Shown: piece after piece, positions 46,256 through 55,527 of the stretch
How the letters are laid out: each line of letters starts with the position of its first letter
Numbering within the stretch: the first letter of the stretch is position 1
NCBI RefSeq assembly: GCF_005222835.1
Contig: NZ_STGA01000073.1
Location: 124,001-188,000 of the forward strand
Length of the DNA: 64,000 bases
DNA from: Rhizobium sp. FKY42
Lineage (GTDB): Bacteria; Pseudomonadota; Alphaproteobacteria; Rhizobiales; Rhizobiaceae
Direction: 5' to 3'
Notes under the pieces: generated by a model
Told to the model about the DNA's origin: nothing
Database searches by the model: none
The model's input: the letters and a program-made list of their open reading frames with translations, nothing else
Made by a program: the position numbers and the translations under genes

Positions 46256-47460
46256 CGGGTCGCTGCCTCCGCCACACGCTGCGGCTCACCCTGAATGCGA
46301 ACCGGCTGGCCTTCACGAACACGCTGCAAACCTTCCGTCACGATCCGGTCGTCAGGCTTCAAGGCTGCCTGCACCAGAACAGTGTCCGGGTTGCGCTGGA
46401 TGACGCTGACCCGAACCTTCTGTGCCTTGCTGTCCGTCACCTTCCAGACGAAGGCACCTTCAGCGTCCCACTGAACCGACAAGGGGTCGACGGCCGGATA
46501 GCTTTCACCGGCAAACCGCATCGCCACCTGGAACGACATGCCCGCACGCAAGAGGTCTGTCGGATTATCGATGCGGCCGCGAATGCGGACGGTACGGCTT
46601 GCGGCGTCCACGCGATTGTCGACCGAGTCGATCACGCCCTTGAACACCTGCCCCGGACGACTGACGGAGGTCGCTTCGAAGGAGGCTCCCGTTTCGATCT
46701 GGGTGATGAAGCGTTCCGGAGCATAGAAATCAACGAGGATTTCGGAGCGATCGTCCAGCGTCACGATACTTGTCTGCGTCGTGACATTGTCGCCGACATT
46801 TGCCGGGACGATCCCCGCCACACCATCAATCGGGGCAACAATATCGCGACGCTTGAGGTTCAACTGCGCCGTGCTCAACGCCAGTTTGGCGGCCTCTTCG
46901 GCAATCTGCGCATCGAGCGCATCAAGACGGGTCACGCTCTGCAGGTTCTTGTAGGACGCGGCCTTTTCAACGGCACTCCTCAGCGCCACCTGCGCCTTGT
47001 CCCGCTCGATCAACTGCTCGTCATCATCAAGACGGGCGAGAACCTGACCCTTGGTGACCTTCTGGCCTGCCTTGACGAGGATTTCGTCTATCGTTCCGGT
47101 TGCCTGCGGCATCACCACGACGGACTGGATGGCAACGCCGCTACCAATGGCCGTCAGCCGATCGTTGACCGTGGCTGTCACAACTGGGCGAACGGCAACA
47201 AGCGTGGCCCTTTGACCTCCCGCCTGGCCGCCAGCCTGACCCTGACCTGCACCCTGGTTGCCCTGGCCGTTTCGTGCCGGGTTGTCAGATTGAGCCGTTT
47301 TCTGCCCGTCTATCGCTGCCGGCTGAATGAGACCAACCAGACGCGCGGGAACACCCATTCCAACGAGACTTCTTGCCGCATCGGCGCTGACAAAGATCCA
47401 CAGACAGAGCCCCGCAAACAGCACGACAATACTGAGGAGCAATTGCTTCCAGATGCGCAT
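46252..47460 (-). CDS. RND efflux periplasmic adaptor
   Basis: 402-residue membrane fusion protein. N-terminal membrane helix (LLLSIVVLFAGLCLWIFV), a Gln/Gly-rich low-complexity linker (residues about 55-80), lipoyl half-motifs ATGTIDEILVKAGQKVTKGQ and VAPIDGVAGIVPANVGDNV around a coiled coil, then beta-barrel domains. Adaptor for the adjacent pump. Upstream (47461-47697) is a divergent region with a palindrome (47562-47581) facing uvrD. Confidence 0.93.
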   Translation of the reverse strand: MRIWKQLLLSIVVLFAGLCLWIFVSADAARSLVGMGVPARLVGLIQPAAIDGQKTAQSDNPARNGQGNQGAGQGQAGGQAGGQRATLVAVRPVVTATVNDRLTAIGSGVAIQSVVVMPQATGTIDEILVKAGQKVTKGQVLARLDDDEQLIERDKAQVALRSAVEKAASYKNLQSVTRLDALDAQIAEEAAKLALSTAQLNLKRRDIVAPIDGVAGIVPANVGDNVTTQTSIVTLDDRSEILVDFYAPERFITQIETGASFEATSVSRPGQVFKGVIDSVDNRVDAASRTVRIRGRIDNPTDLLRAGMSFQVAMRFAGESYPAVDPLSVQWDAEGAFVWKVTDSKAQKVRVSVIQRNPDTVLVQAALKPDDRIVTEGLQRVREGQPVRIQGEPQRVAEAATR

Positions 47461-47561
47461 TCAGTCACTCCGGTTGAATTGAAGACGTTACCAAGTATCG
47501 CGTTCTACGCTTTGTTAGACAACGCTGGATTACCAATCTTGCGAAATTGTAACCTGACGGA

Positions 47562-47581
47562 AACTCACGGAATCGTGAGTT
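47562..47581. promoter_or_regulatory. 8-bp inverted repeat upstream of efflux operon
   Basis: AACTCACG-GAAT-CGTGAGTT between the divergent adaptor and helicase genes, 102 bases before the adaptor start. The most likely role is a repressor operator for the efflux pair, but no regulator gene is adjacent. Confidence 0.5.
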
Positions 47582-47697
47582 GGAAGCAGGCCTCGAGAAA
47601 TACTCAAACTAGCGCGATTTCTCATCTGGCGCACCACTGGAATAAAACCAGAACATAGACTATGGCCTTGTGCTTCCGGAATCATTAGATTGCGCTG

Positions 47698-50181
47698 ATG
47701 ACGAACAGTTTCGATGACATTCCGTTCTTCGATGAAGAACCGGATCACGGCTCCCGCCGTTCCAAGCCCCCTGCTCCCTCTACGGCTGCGCCTGCCAGCG
47801 GCCTGGGTATTGCGGCGCGTGCCATGGCGGCGCGCGACCAAAGCAGGCCTGCGCCCGATTACCTGGGTGGCCTGAACCCCGAACAGCGGGAAGCGGTTGA
47901 ATCGCTCGATGGTCCCGTTCTGGTGCTGGCCGGTGCAGGCACGGGCAAGACGCGCGTCCTCACTACGCGCATTGCCCATATCCTTGCGACCAATCGCGCC
48001 TTCCCAAGCCAGATCCTGGCCGTGACCTTTACGAACAAGGCTGCGCGCGAAATGAAGGAGCGCATCGGCGTTCTCGTTGGTGGCGCAGTGGAAGGCATGC
48101 CCTGGCTTGGCACATTCCACTCCATTGGCGTGAAGCTTCTGCGGCGTCATGCAGAGCTTGTCGGCCTTCGTAGTGACTTTACCATTCTGGATACGGATGA
48201 CGTTATCCGTCTGATAAAGCAGTTGATTCAGGCCGAAGGTCTGGATGACAAGCGCTGGCCTGCGCGCCAGTTCGCAGGCATGATCGACGGCTGGAAAAAC
48301 AAGGGCCTGACGCCGAAGGATATTCCCGAAGGCGATGCACGCGCTTTCGCAAACGGCAAGGGTCGCGAACTCTATGCCGCCTATCAGGCGCGGTTGAAGA
48401 CGCTGAACGCCTGCGATTTCGGCGATCTACTGCTACACCCGATTGATCTCTTCCGCCGCAATCCGGATGTGCTGAAGGACTATCATCAGCGTTTCCGCTA
48501 CATTCTAGTGGACGAGTATCAGGACACCAACACAGCGCAATATATGTGGCTTCGGCTTCTGGCCCAGCGTCCGAAGGACGTGCCGCAAAACGTCTGCTGC
48601 GTCGGCGACGACGACCAGTCGATCTACGGTTGGCGCGGCGCCGAAGTGGATAACATCCTTCGTTTCGAGAAGGATTTTCCCGGCGCGAAGGTTATCCGGC
48701 TGGAACGCAACTACCGCTCAACGGAGCACATTCTCGGCGCGGCAGGTCACCTGATCGCAAACAACGAAGGCCGACTTGGCAAGACGCTTTTCACGGAACG
48801 CACCAATCCCGATGACGAAAAGGTGATCGTCCACGCCGCTTGGGACTCCGAAGAAGAGGCCCGCGCGATAGGGGAAGAGATCGAGCAGCTTCAGCGCAAC
48901 AAGCATAAGCTGAACGATATGGCCATTCTCGTCCGCGCTTCCTTCCAGATGCGTGAGTTCGAAGATCGATTCGTTACCCTCGGGCTGAACTACCGGGTCA
49001 TCGGCGGCCCGCGCTTCTATGAGCGCCTCGAAATCCGGGATGCGATGGCTTATTTCCGCCTCACCTGCCAACCGGCGGACGATCTGGCCTTCGAGCGGAT
49101 CGTCAACACGCCGAAGCGTGGGCTGGGAGATACCACCGTCCGCACCTTGCATGATTATGCCCGCGCCCGTGACATCCCCATGCTGGCCGCTGCAGCAGAC
49201 CTGATCGAGACCGATGAGTTGAAGCCAAAGGCGCGCAAGGCGCTTTTCGATGTGATTCAAAGTTTCAGGAGATGGTCGGAACTGCTTGAAACGACTCCGC
49301 ATACGGAACTTGCGGAGCAGATTCTGGAAGAATCCGGCTACACCGACATGTGGAAGAACGACAAGTCGGCGGAAGCGCCGGGTCGTCTGGAAAACCTCAA
49401 GGAACTCGTGCGCTCTATGGAAGCTTTTGAGAGCATGCGAGGTTTCATGGAGCATGTCTCTCTCGTCATGGATGCCGAGCAGAACGAGGATATGGACGCC
49501 GTTTCCATCATGACGCTCCACTCAGCCAAAGGTCTGGAGTTCGAAACGATTTTCCTGCCCGGCTGGGAAGAAGGCTTGTTTCCGCACCAGCGGGCGTTGG
49601 ATGAAGGCGGTCGCGCAGGCCTGGAGGAAGAACGACGCCTTGCCTATGTCGGCATCACCCGTGCCAAGCGGCGCTGCCACATCTGGTTCGTTTCGAACAG
49701 GCGTATCCACGGCCTCTGGCAATCCACCATGCCGTCGCGCTTCCTCGATGAATTGCCGCCCATGCATGTGGATGTGGCTGAATCGGACTCCAGCTATGGC
49801 GGCTATGGTCGCGGCGGCTACGGACAATCGCGCTTCGACAAGGTAGATCCTTTTGCCAATTCCTATTCCACCCCCGGCTGGAAGCGCGCTCAAGCCAACA
49901 AGAGCGAAGCCACCCGCGATAACTGGGGCAGTCGTTCCGGCCATGCTGTCGAGCGGATCGGCTATGGCGAAAGCGGACCGCGCGGCAGAACCATCGACGG
50001 CGAATTGGTCGCCAAATCGGTAGCCGATACACCGTCGAAGTTCCGGGTGGGCGACCGCGTGTTCCACATCAAGTTCGGTAATGGCAGTATCGCCTCGATC
50101 GAGGGCAACAAGTTGACCATCGATTTCGACAAGGCTGGTCAGAAGCGCGTGCTGGATGGGTTTGTGGAGAAGGCTTCCTAG
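47698..50181 (+). CDS. uvrD: UvrD/PcrA type DNA helicase
   Basis: 827-residue superfamily 1A helicase for nucleotide excision and mismatch repair. An extra Pro/Ala-rich 55-residue N-terminus precedes GLNPEQREAVESLDGPVLV; Walker A GAGTGKTRVL at about 79-88, DEYQDTNTAQY (Walker B), GDDDQSIYGWRGA, ERNYRS, MTLHSAKGLEFETIF and YVGITRAKRRCH. The C-terminus is Gly/Tyr-rich (YGGYGRGGYG) then a basic tail ending in VGDRVFHIKFGNGSI, the UvrD Tudor-like domain. The next gene begins 2 bases after its stop. Confidence 0.96.
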   Translation: MTNSFDDIPFFDEEPDHGSRRSKPPAPSTAAPASGLGIAARAMAARDQSRPAPDYLGGLNPEQREAVESLDGPVLVLAGAGTGKTRVLTTRIAHILATNRAFPSQILAVTFTNKAAREMKERIGVLVGGAVEGMPWLGTFHSIGVKLLRRHAELVGLRSDFTILDTDDVIRLIKQLIQAEGLDDKRWPARQFAGMIDGWKNKGLTPKDIPEGDARAFANGKGRELYAAYQARLKTLNACDFGDLLLHPIDLFRRNPDVLKDYHQRFRYILVDEYQDTNTAQYMWLRLLAQRPKDVPQNVCCVGDDDQSIYGWRGAEVDNILRFEKDFPGAKVIRLERNYRSTEHILGAAGHLIANNEGRLGKTLFTERTNPDDEKVIVHAAWDSEEEARAIGEEIEQLQRNKHKLNDMAILVRASFQMREFEDRFVTLGLNYRVIGGPRFYERLEIRDAMAYFRLTCQPADDLAFERIVNTPKRGLGDTTVRTLHDYARARDIPMLAAAADLIETDELKPKARKALFDVIQSFRRWSELLETTPHTELAEQILEESGYTDMWKNDKSAEAPGRLENLKELVRSMEAFESMRGFMEHVSLVMDAEQNEDMDAVSIMTLHSAKGLEFETIFLPGWEEGLFPHQRALDEGGRAGLEEERRLAYVGITRAKRRCHIWFVSNRRIHGLWQSTMPSRFLDELPPMHVDVAESDSSYGGYGRGGYGQSRFDKVDPFANSYSTPGWKRAQANKSEATRDNWGSRSGHAVERIGYGESGPRGRTIDGELVAKSVADTPSKFRVGDRVFHIKFGNGSIASIEGNKLTIDFDKAGQKRVLDGFVEKAS

Positions 50182-50182
50182 C

Positions 50183-51328
50183 GTGAGCACTTCCGATACC
50201 GATCTGACAGACCTGATCCTATGGCGACGTCACCTCCACACAATGCCGGAAGTTTCTGGTGATGAGCACCAGACTGCGGCAGAGGTGGTGCGCTTTCTGC
50301 AGGCTTCGTCGCCGGATCAAATCGTGACAGGTCTCGGCGGCACAGGCGTTGCGGCGGTGTTCAAGGGTCGAGAGCCGGGCCAGACAGTCCTGTTTCGTGC
50401 GGAACTCGATGCCCTGCCGATTGCTGAAGCGACGCAGGTCGTACACAGGTCGAAGATCGATGGCAAAGCCCATATGTGCGGCCACGACGGGCATATGGCA
50501 ATGGTTGCCGGTTTGTCACGGGCCTTCAGGCGCCAGCGTCCAGCGTCAGGCCGCGTCGTGCTCCTGTTCCAGCCTGCTGAAGAAACCGGTGCGGGCGCCG
50601 CGGCCGTGATAGCCGATCCCGCATTTGAGGCAATCAGACCCGATTATGCGTTTTCGCTGCACAATATTCCCGGTCTTACCCTTGGTCACAGCTGGGTCAA
50701 ACCAGGCCTAGTCAATTGTGCATCCTGCGGACTACGGATCACGCTGACCGGCAAGACCGCGCATGCCTCTTCGCCAGAGAGTGGCACGTCTCCGGCTCCG
50801 GTCATCGCAGAACTCATTCCTGCCCTGACAGCTCTGCGAAGGGGACATATTGAAACCGAGGATCTGGTGCTGACGACCATAACCCATGTCTGCGTAGGTG
50901 AACCGACATTTGGCGTGGCACCGGGTGACGCTGAACTCTGGGTGACGCTGCGCACCGTCAGCGATGACGGTATGTCCGAATTACGCGAGGCAGCGGAAGG
51001 TCTGGCTCGCAACGTGGCTGAGAAACATGGGCTGAGCGTCTGTTTCAGCTATCACGATGAGTTTCGTCATTGCCGCAATGATGAAGAGGCGGTGGACATC
51101 ATTAGGCGAGCCATGGACAGGGAGGATCTGCCCCACTCAACCGGTCAGATGTTCAAGTTTTCCGAGGACTTTGGCCGTTTCGGAGACGTTGCGAAATCGG
51201 CCATGTTCTTCATCGGCTCCGGAGAAAATCAGCCTGCCCTTCACAACCCGGACTATGATTTTCCAGACGCCCTGATCCCCATCGGCGGGCGGGTATTCCT
51301 GCGCATCGCGAGAGAATTGCTTCGATAG
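50183..51328 (+). CDS. M20 family amidohydrolase
   Basis: 381-residue zinc metallopeptidase-fold hydrolase close to hippurate / IAA-amino acid hydrolases. Motifs: RRHLHTMPEVSGDEHQTA, HMCGHDGHMAM (metal ligands), LFQPAEETGAGA (catalytic Glu), YAFSLHNIPG, and TAHASSPESGTSP lid; C-terminal LHNPDYDFPDALI supplies the last ligand. Cleaves an N-acyl amino acid of unknown identity. GTG at 50183, two bases after the uvrD stop, is preceded by GGAGAAGG; cotranscription is likely. Confidence 0.92.
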   Translation: MSTSDTDLTDLILWRRHLHTMPEVSGDEHQTAAEVVRFLQASSPDQIVTGLGGTGVAAVFKGREPGQTVLFRAELDALPIAEATQVVHRSKIDGKAHMCGHDGHMAMVAGLSRAFRRQRPASGRVVLLFQPAEETGAGAAAVIADPAFEAIRPDYAFSLHNIPGLTLGHSWVKPGLVNCASCGLRITLTGKTAHASSPESGTSPAPVIAELIPALTALRRGHIETEDLVLTTITHVCVGEPTFGVAPGDAELWVTLRTVSDDGMSELREAAEGLARNVAEKHGLSVCFSYHDEFRHCRNDEEAVDIIRRAMDREDLPHSTGQMFKFSEDFGRFGDVAKSAMFFIGSGENQPALHNPDYDFPDALIPIGGRVFLRIARELLR

Positions 51329-51372
51329 AGAGATGCGTGTCGGCGCTTAGGCACCGACACAAGGCGTATCAA

Positions 51373-52758
51373 TCAGCCGTCGCCCCTCAGGTAATCCACC
51401 AGTGTGCGGCGGTTGCTTTCAGGCGCGTTATCGGATGCGGAGGCGGTGCTGGCAGGCGCAGAGCCACCGCCGCGCAGGTTCAGCTTCCGCAGCGCCGCAG
51501 CCGGGATCGTACCATTGTGGCGCTCTACGATGATCATGTGCGTGACTTCGCCACGCTGGAAGGCGCGCAGGAACTTGTCGTAATTCGCAAACGCCACGCA
51601 GCCATGCGAGTCACCCCGCGTACGCAGCAGGTAGCTGTGCGCCAGCAGGCCGGTGCGACCGAGCGGGTTGATGCCATCGGTTGGCGTCAGACGAATGGCC
51701 GCCACACCGTGGAAAAGCTTTTCGCGCATCGACAGCCGATAGGTACCAGGCGGGGTTGGGCCACGCATCTTCACATGCGCGTACTTCGGGTTATCCCGCA
51801 TTTCTCCGATACCGGAATGGGCTTCCAGACGCTCGCCGCTCGGCATGTGCACGACGCCATTGGTAATGTCGTAGACGGCGACCTTCATGCTGTTGCCGCC
51901 GCGATCCGGCCACGGTACGCTCTTGGCAGGCGTTTCCTTCATCGGGTTTTCGGGACGCGCAAAGGCAAGCGCCTTCGGAGCTTCCTCTTCCTCCTCTTCA
52001 ACCGCGGCAATGGCGGGCTTCTGTGCTGGCTTTGGCTGCGCGGATGGCGCAATTGCCATGGCCAGCGCATTGGCTGCCGGACGGCGGATCGGAAGTGGAC
52101 CGGCCATTGGCAGACCATCATCCACGGATGGCGCCATGGCTTCTGCTACAGCAAGTTCGGCAGGGCTTTGCAGATCGGCAACCTCGACCTGCCCCTCGTC
52201 TACATTGCCCTTTGGCAGTGCATCCCAGGCAGTTTCGGTCGGCGGCGCGATGATGACGGTCTCGTCCAACGCAGCCACGAGAGCAGTCTTTACGTCGCCG
52301 CTCTTCGGTCGCTTGGAGGCAAGGCTGGCGAACTGCTTGTCCATCTCGGCCTGCGCAAGAGCCGCCGCAACACCGGATTTGACAGTGTGATCGGCGGGAA
52401 CCTGCGCATTGAGATAGGCCAGATGCGCACCTTCAAGCCGCGCCGTTTTCTCCGTCGCTCCACCGTTCAGGCGGGAGAACTTCGCGATCTTCAGAACCCG
52501 CTCCGCTTCGGAGATGGGAGCCGAGAGAATCGGCTTCAAATTCAGAGACGCCTTGAGCTGATGCGAATAATCGGAAGGCTTGATGCTGCCCATGCTGTGA
52601 ACGGTCGCAAGCGCGCCCATCATCCAGCCGCCAATGGCAAGGCCGAAACCGAGCGCAACAGTACCCTTTATGAGGCCGTAAGCGGGGGACGCCTGCTTGG
52701 TCTGGCGGCGTCGCGAAGATGTTTTGACGGTCCGAGCCGTCTCGAAAGCCACTGCCAT
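51373..52758 (-). CDS. DUF2778 (Tlde1-like L,D-transpeptidase fold) protein
   Basis: 461 residues. A single membrane helix near residue 30-50 (GTVALGFGLAIGGWMMGAL) anchors it, then a long low-complexity periplasmic region including a run of Glu (EEEEEE). The C-terminal domain (about 300-440) has the DUF2778/Tlde1 signature GPTPPGTYRL, GLLAHSYLLR and the catalytic RGDSHGCVAF with Ser-His-Gly-Cys. Tlde1 enzymes cut or exchange peptidoglycan cross-links. Here probably a housekeeping cell-wall protein. Start MAVAFETART (52758) has AAGGGG at 11 bases. Confidence 0.82.
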   Translation of the reverse strand: MAVAFETARTVKTSSRRRQTKQASPAYGLIKGTVALGFGLAIGGWMMGALATVHSMGSIKPSDYSHQLKASLNLKPILSAPISEAERVLKIAKFSRLNGGATEKTARLEGAHLAYLNAQVPADHTVKSGVAAALAQAEMDKQFASLASKRPKSGDVKTALVAALDETVIIAPPTETAWDALPKGNVDEGQVEVADLQSPAELAVAEAMAPSVDDGLPMAGPLPIRRPAANALAMAIAPSAQPKPAQKPAIAAVEEEEEEAPKALAFARPENPMKETPAKSVPWPDRGGNSMKVAVYDITNGVVHMPSGERLEAHSGIGEMRDNPKYAHVKMRGPTPPGTYRLSMREKLFHGVAAIRLTPTDGINPLGRTGLLAHSYLLRTRGDSHGCVAFANYDKFLRAFQRGEVTHMIIVERHNGTIPAAALRKLNLRGGGSAPASTASASDNAPESNRRTLVDYLRGDG

Positions 52759-53092
52759 GATACGCATCACCCCTTACTCAGTCGAACAGCCGGAGCGAAC
52801 AAACCTGCTCCGGACAGAAGAGCCCGCCTGCAATCGACGTGAGCTTGGGAGTACCCACGAACATGAGACGTTCGCGGATAAGAATGACAAAGTATGGTAA
52901 CCAATGTGTTTACAAGGCCCCCTGAAAGTTCAGCAAGCCATTATAAACCGATACCGCCAGAAGTTTAACCGAAATGCGACAAACCGACGGCAGGCCGTCA
53001 AAATGACGCATATCAGCAATTTTTAGGTGTATCAATGGGACTAACGGTCCGATTTTCCCGATATGGATCGTCAGAACCGCAGAGATAAGTGA
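52759..53092. other. Intergenic region with hairpin
   Basis: Divergent region between the DUF2778 and hypothetical genes. A CCGGAGC/GCTCCGG hairpin (52790-52813) lies in the 5' leader of the DUF2778 gene. No gene seen elsewhere. Confidence 0.5.
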
Positions 53093-53728
53093 ATGCGCCG
53101 CGCAATTCTCCTATGTACTTTCGCCAGCCTGTCAGTTGCAGCAGGTTGGCACAGCCTCACCCGACGCTCCACAGCGGTCGAGCTTAGGCCGGACCTTACG
53201 CTCACTTATACCGTTTCCTGGGGCTTCGGCATGAGCCAACGTTTCACATTGGGTGAACGCTGGAAACCGTGGGCATCGATTTCCACTGAATGGATTAAAA
53301 TATGGGATAAACCATACAATTCGGGAGCTGCCGTCTACGCCAGCGAGGATGGCAAAACGTACTACATCGGGACCAGTTACATTCTCATTGTGATAGACGC
53401 GAGCCAGAAATCCTTTGAGATGCACTGCGATAGCTCACTGGCTCTGTCGCGAACAGGGCTTGCTCAACAATTGCTTGTCTATGGTTTCCGCGGCCACGAA
53501 CAGATCGATCCGGGCGCACCGCCCCTATTCGGATATCTCGATAAGAGCGCGCATACTGGAACACTTCCCTATGAGCTGCCTCAATCAAGATACTATAGGG
53601 TCGTTCGCTACCTGGGTAAGTTCGGCATCGTTGCCGACGGAAGCCAAGGCCGAGGAAGCGGAGTAGCATTTGTTTCAGCACAAGATTCCCCGGAACCAAG
53701 GTTGGGGTTAGAGGCCAACTGCGGCTGA
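53093..53728 (+). CDS. Hypothetical exported protein (211 aa)
   Basis: Not recognised. N-terminal MRRAILLCTFASLSVAAGW is a plausible signal peptide. The body is beta-rich, with WGFGMSQRFTLGE, KTYYIGTSYILIVID and YYRVVRYLGKFG, and two cysteines. It may be a small envelope protein. The start has only weak ribosome binding (GAGATAAG). Frame structure and codon use look like a real gene. It lies upstream of pncA with 77 bases between. Confidence 0.55.
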   Translation: MRRAILLCTFASLSVAAGWHSLTRRSTAVELRPDLTLTYTVSWGFGMSQRFTLGERWKPWASISTEWIKIWDKPYNSGAAVYASEDGKTYYIGTSYILIVIDASQKSFEMHCDSSLALSRTGLAQQLLVYGFRGHEQIDPGAPPLFGYLDKSAHTGTLPYELPQSRYYRVVRYLGKFGIVADGSQGRGSGVAFVSAQDSPEPRLGLEANCG

Positions 53729-53805
53729 AATCGCACAACCAACAAACTTGATCGAGCCTCGGCAAATTGGCATCCTGCGGCAAAGCAAATCACGGGAGAC
53801 ACATC

Positions 53806-54432
53806 ATGCGGGCCTTGTTGCTGATCGATATTCAGAACGGTTTCTGCCCCGGTGGAAATCTCCCCGTCCCGAACGGCGACGCGATCGTGCCGATCGCAAA
53901 TCGCCTGATCGACGAAGGGCCCTATGATGTTATCGTCGCCTCGCAAGACTGGCATCCGGAGAATCACGGCAGTTTCGCATCCCAACATCCGGGCAAGAAG
54001 CCGTTCGACATGGGAGAGCTTTCCGGACAACCACAGGTCATGTGGCCGGATCACTGCGTGCAGGGAACGCCGGATGCGGAATTCCATCCCGATCTCGATC
54101 TGGAGCATGTCGATTACATCCAGCAGAAGGGCGAGAACCCGGCAGTCGATAGCTATTCGGCATTTCGTGACAATGATCAGGCCGCAATCACCGGCCTTGC
54201 GGGCTACCTGCGGGCGCAACAGGTCACAGAGCTTGATCTGTGCGGATTGGCGACGGATTACTGCGTAAAGTTTTCTGCGCTGGACGCCAGAGAGATGCTG
54301 CCGGAGATCAAGGTTCGTTTCATCGAAGATGCGAGCCGCGGTATCGATCCGCAAGGCGTGAAAGCCGCTATCGAAGAAATGCGCGCCGCAGGCGTATCCA
54401 TATGCACAAGTACTGATATTCTATCGGACTGA
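53806..54432 (+). CDS. pncA: Nicotinamidase
   Basis: 208-residue cysteine hydrolase converting nicotinamide to nicotinate for NAD salvage. LLLIDIQNGFCPGGNL with catalytic Asp8, the metal site SQDWHPENHGSF, and catalytic Cys in LCGLATDYCVKFSALDA. GGGAGA precedes the ATG at 53806; the frame opens 39 bases earlier without a site. Confidence 0.96.
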   Translation: MRALLLIDIQNGFCPGGNLPVPNGDAIVPIANRLIDEGPYDVIVASQDWHPENHGSFASQHPGKKPFDMGELSGQPQVMWPDHCVQGTPDAEFHPDLDLEHVDYIQQKGENPAVDSYSAFRDNDQAAITGLAGYLRAQQVTELDLCGLATDYCVKFSALDAREMLPEIKVRFIEDASRGIDPQGVKAAIEEMRAAGVSICTSTDILSD

Positions 54433-54505
54433 ACCGCATTTCGGGATCCAGAGGCTTGCCGGCCTATCGCAATAGGCTTAATTGCCTCGCGCATAGAGGT
54501 ATTCC

Positions 54506-55216
54506 ATGCGCACCCTTCCCTTCTGGCACGGCATCCAAGCCGGCCTCACCGTTGCACTATCAACGACCCCCTTCGGATTGCTGTTTGGCGCAATTGCGGT
54601 AGACGGCGGCGTGAGCCCACTTGAAGCGACATTGATGAGCGGCATCATATTCGGCGGCGCCAGCCAGTTGGTCGGCGTGCAGATGTTTGGCAGCCATGTG
54701 CCCGCATGGCTGATCGTGCTCTCCGTCTTCGCAGTCAATTTCCGTCACATCCTGTATTCGGCGGCCATGACACCGATGGTCAAGGACTTTGGTCCCGTGC
54801 AGAAAGCTGCGGCATTCTTCTTCCTCACGGACCCGCAATTTGCGGAAGCCGCCAAGCGTGTGGATCGCGTCGGCAAGCTGGAAGCCACTTGGTACTTCGG
54901 GGCAGCCTTCATCATCTACGTCGTCTGGGTGGGAAGTTCAGCGCTCGGCGCAGTGTTCGGGCAACTGATCGGCAACCCGAAAGCCTGGGCCTTCGATGCA
55001 CTGTTGCCCATCTATTTCCTTGGACTGGTAATGGGGTTTAGCAAACGCCCGCTCTTCGGCGCTGTCGTTCCTGTCAGTGCCGCAGCCTCGATCATCGGAA
55101 TGCACACGGTCGGCTCCCCGTGGCATGTCAGCATCGGAGCCGTGGCTGGCATCATCGCCGCGCTGATGCTGCACAAACCGCAGTCGTCTAACCCAGATGA
55201 AGGCGCGAAGCCATGA
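54506..55216 (+). CDS. azlC: AzlC, branched-chain amino acid exporter large subunit
   Basis: 236-residue polytopic membrane protein. GIQAGLTVALSTTPFGLLFGA, FGGASQLVGVQMFG and FAVNFRHILYSAAM are the AzlC signatures; several further helices follow. With AzlD it exports valine, leucine, isoleucine analogues. It overlaps azlD by four bases (ATGA). Confidence 0.95.
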   Translation: MRTLPFWHGIQAGLTVALSTTPFGLLFGAIAVDGGVSPLEATLMSGIIFGGASQLVGVQMFGSHVPAWLIVLSVFAVNFRHILYSAAMTPMVKDFGPVQKAAAFFFLTDPQFAEAAKRVDRVGKLEATWYFGAAFIIYVVWVGSSALGAVFGQLIGNPKAWAFDALLPIYFLGLVMGFSKRPLFGAVVPVSAAASIIGMHTVGSPWHVSIGAVAGIIAALMLHKPQSSNPDEGAKP

Positions 55217-55521
55217 GCCTCGATCTCAGAACCGCCCTCATCATCCTCGCCGCAGGTCTCGCGACCTATCTTACACGGATCGGTGGTTTCTGGCTGCTGA
55301 GCAATGTCAAAAACCTGCCTCCGCGGCTGGAGACAGCACTGAATGCCGTACCGGCTGCAGTTCTGACAACGCTTGTTGCGCCCGCCTTCTTCGACGGCGG
55401 GATTGAACTCAAGATCGCAATGATCGTTGCGCTGCTGGTCGGCCTGCGCCATAACGGCATCCCCCTCATCCTGGCCGGATGGGGAGCTGCCATGGTGTTG
55501 CGGCATTTCGTGATGACCTGA
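55213..55521 (+). CDS. azlD: AzlD, exporter small subunit
   Basis: 102 residues with three or four hydrophobic helices; TYLTRIGGFWLLSNVKNLPP and ALNAVPAAVLTTLVAPAF are the AzlD family signature. Translationally coupled to azlC. Confidence 0.94.
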   Translation: MSLDLRTALIILAAGLATYLTRIGGFWLLSNVKNLPPRLETALNAVPAAVLTTLVAPAFFDGGIELKIAMIVALLVGLRHNGIPLILAGWGAAMVLRHFVMT

Positions 55522-55527
55522 GAAGTC

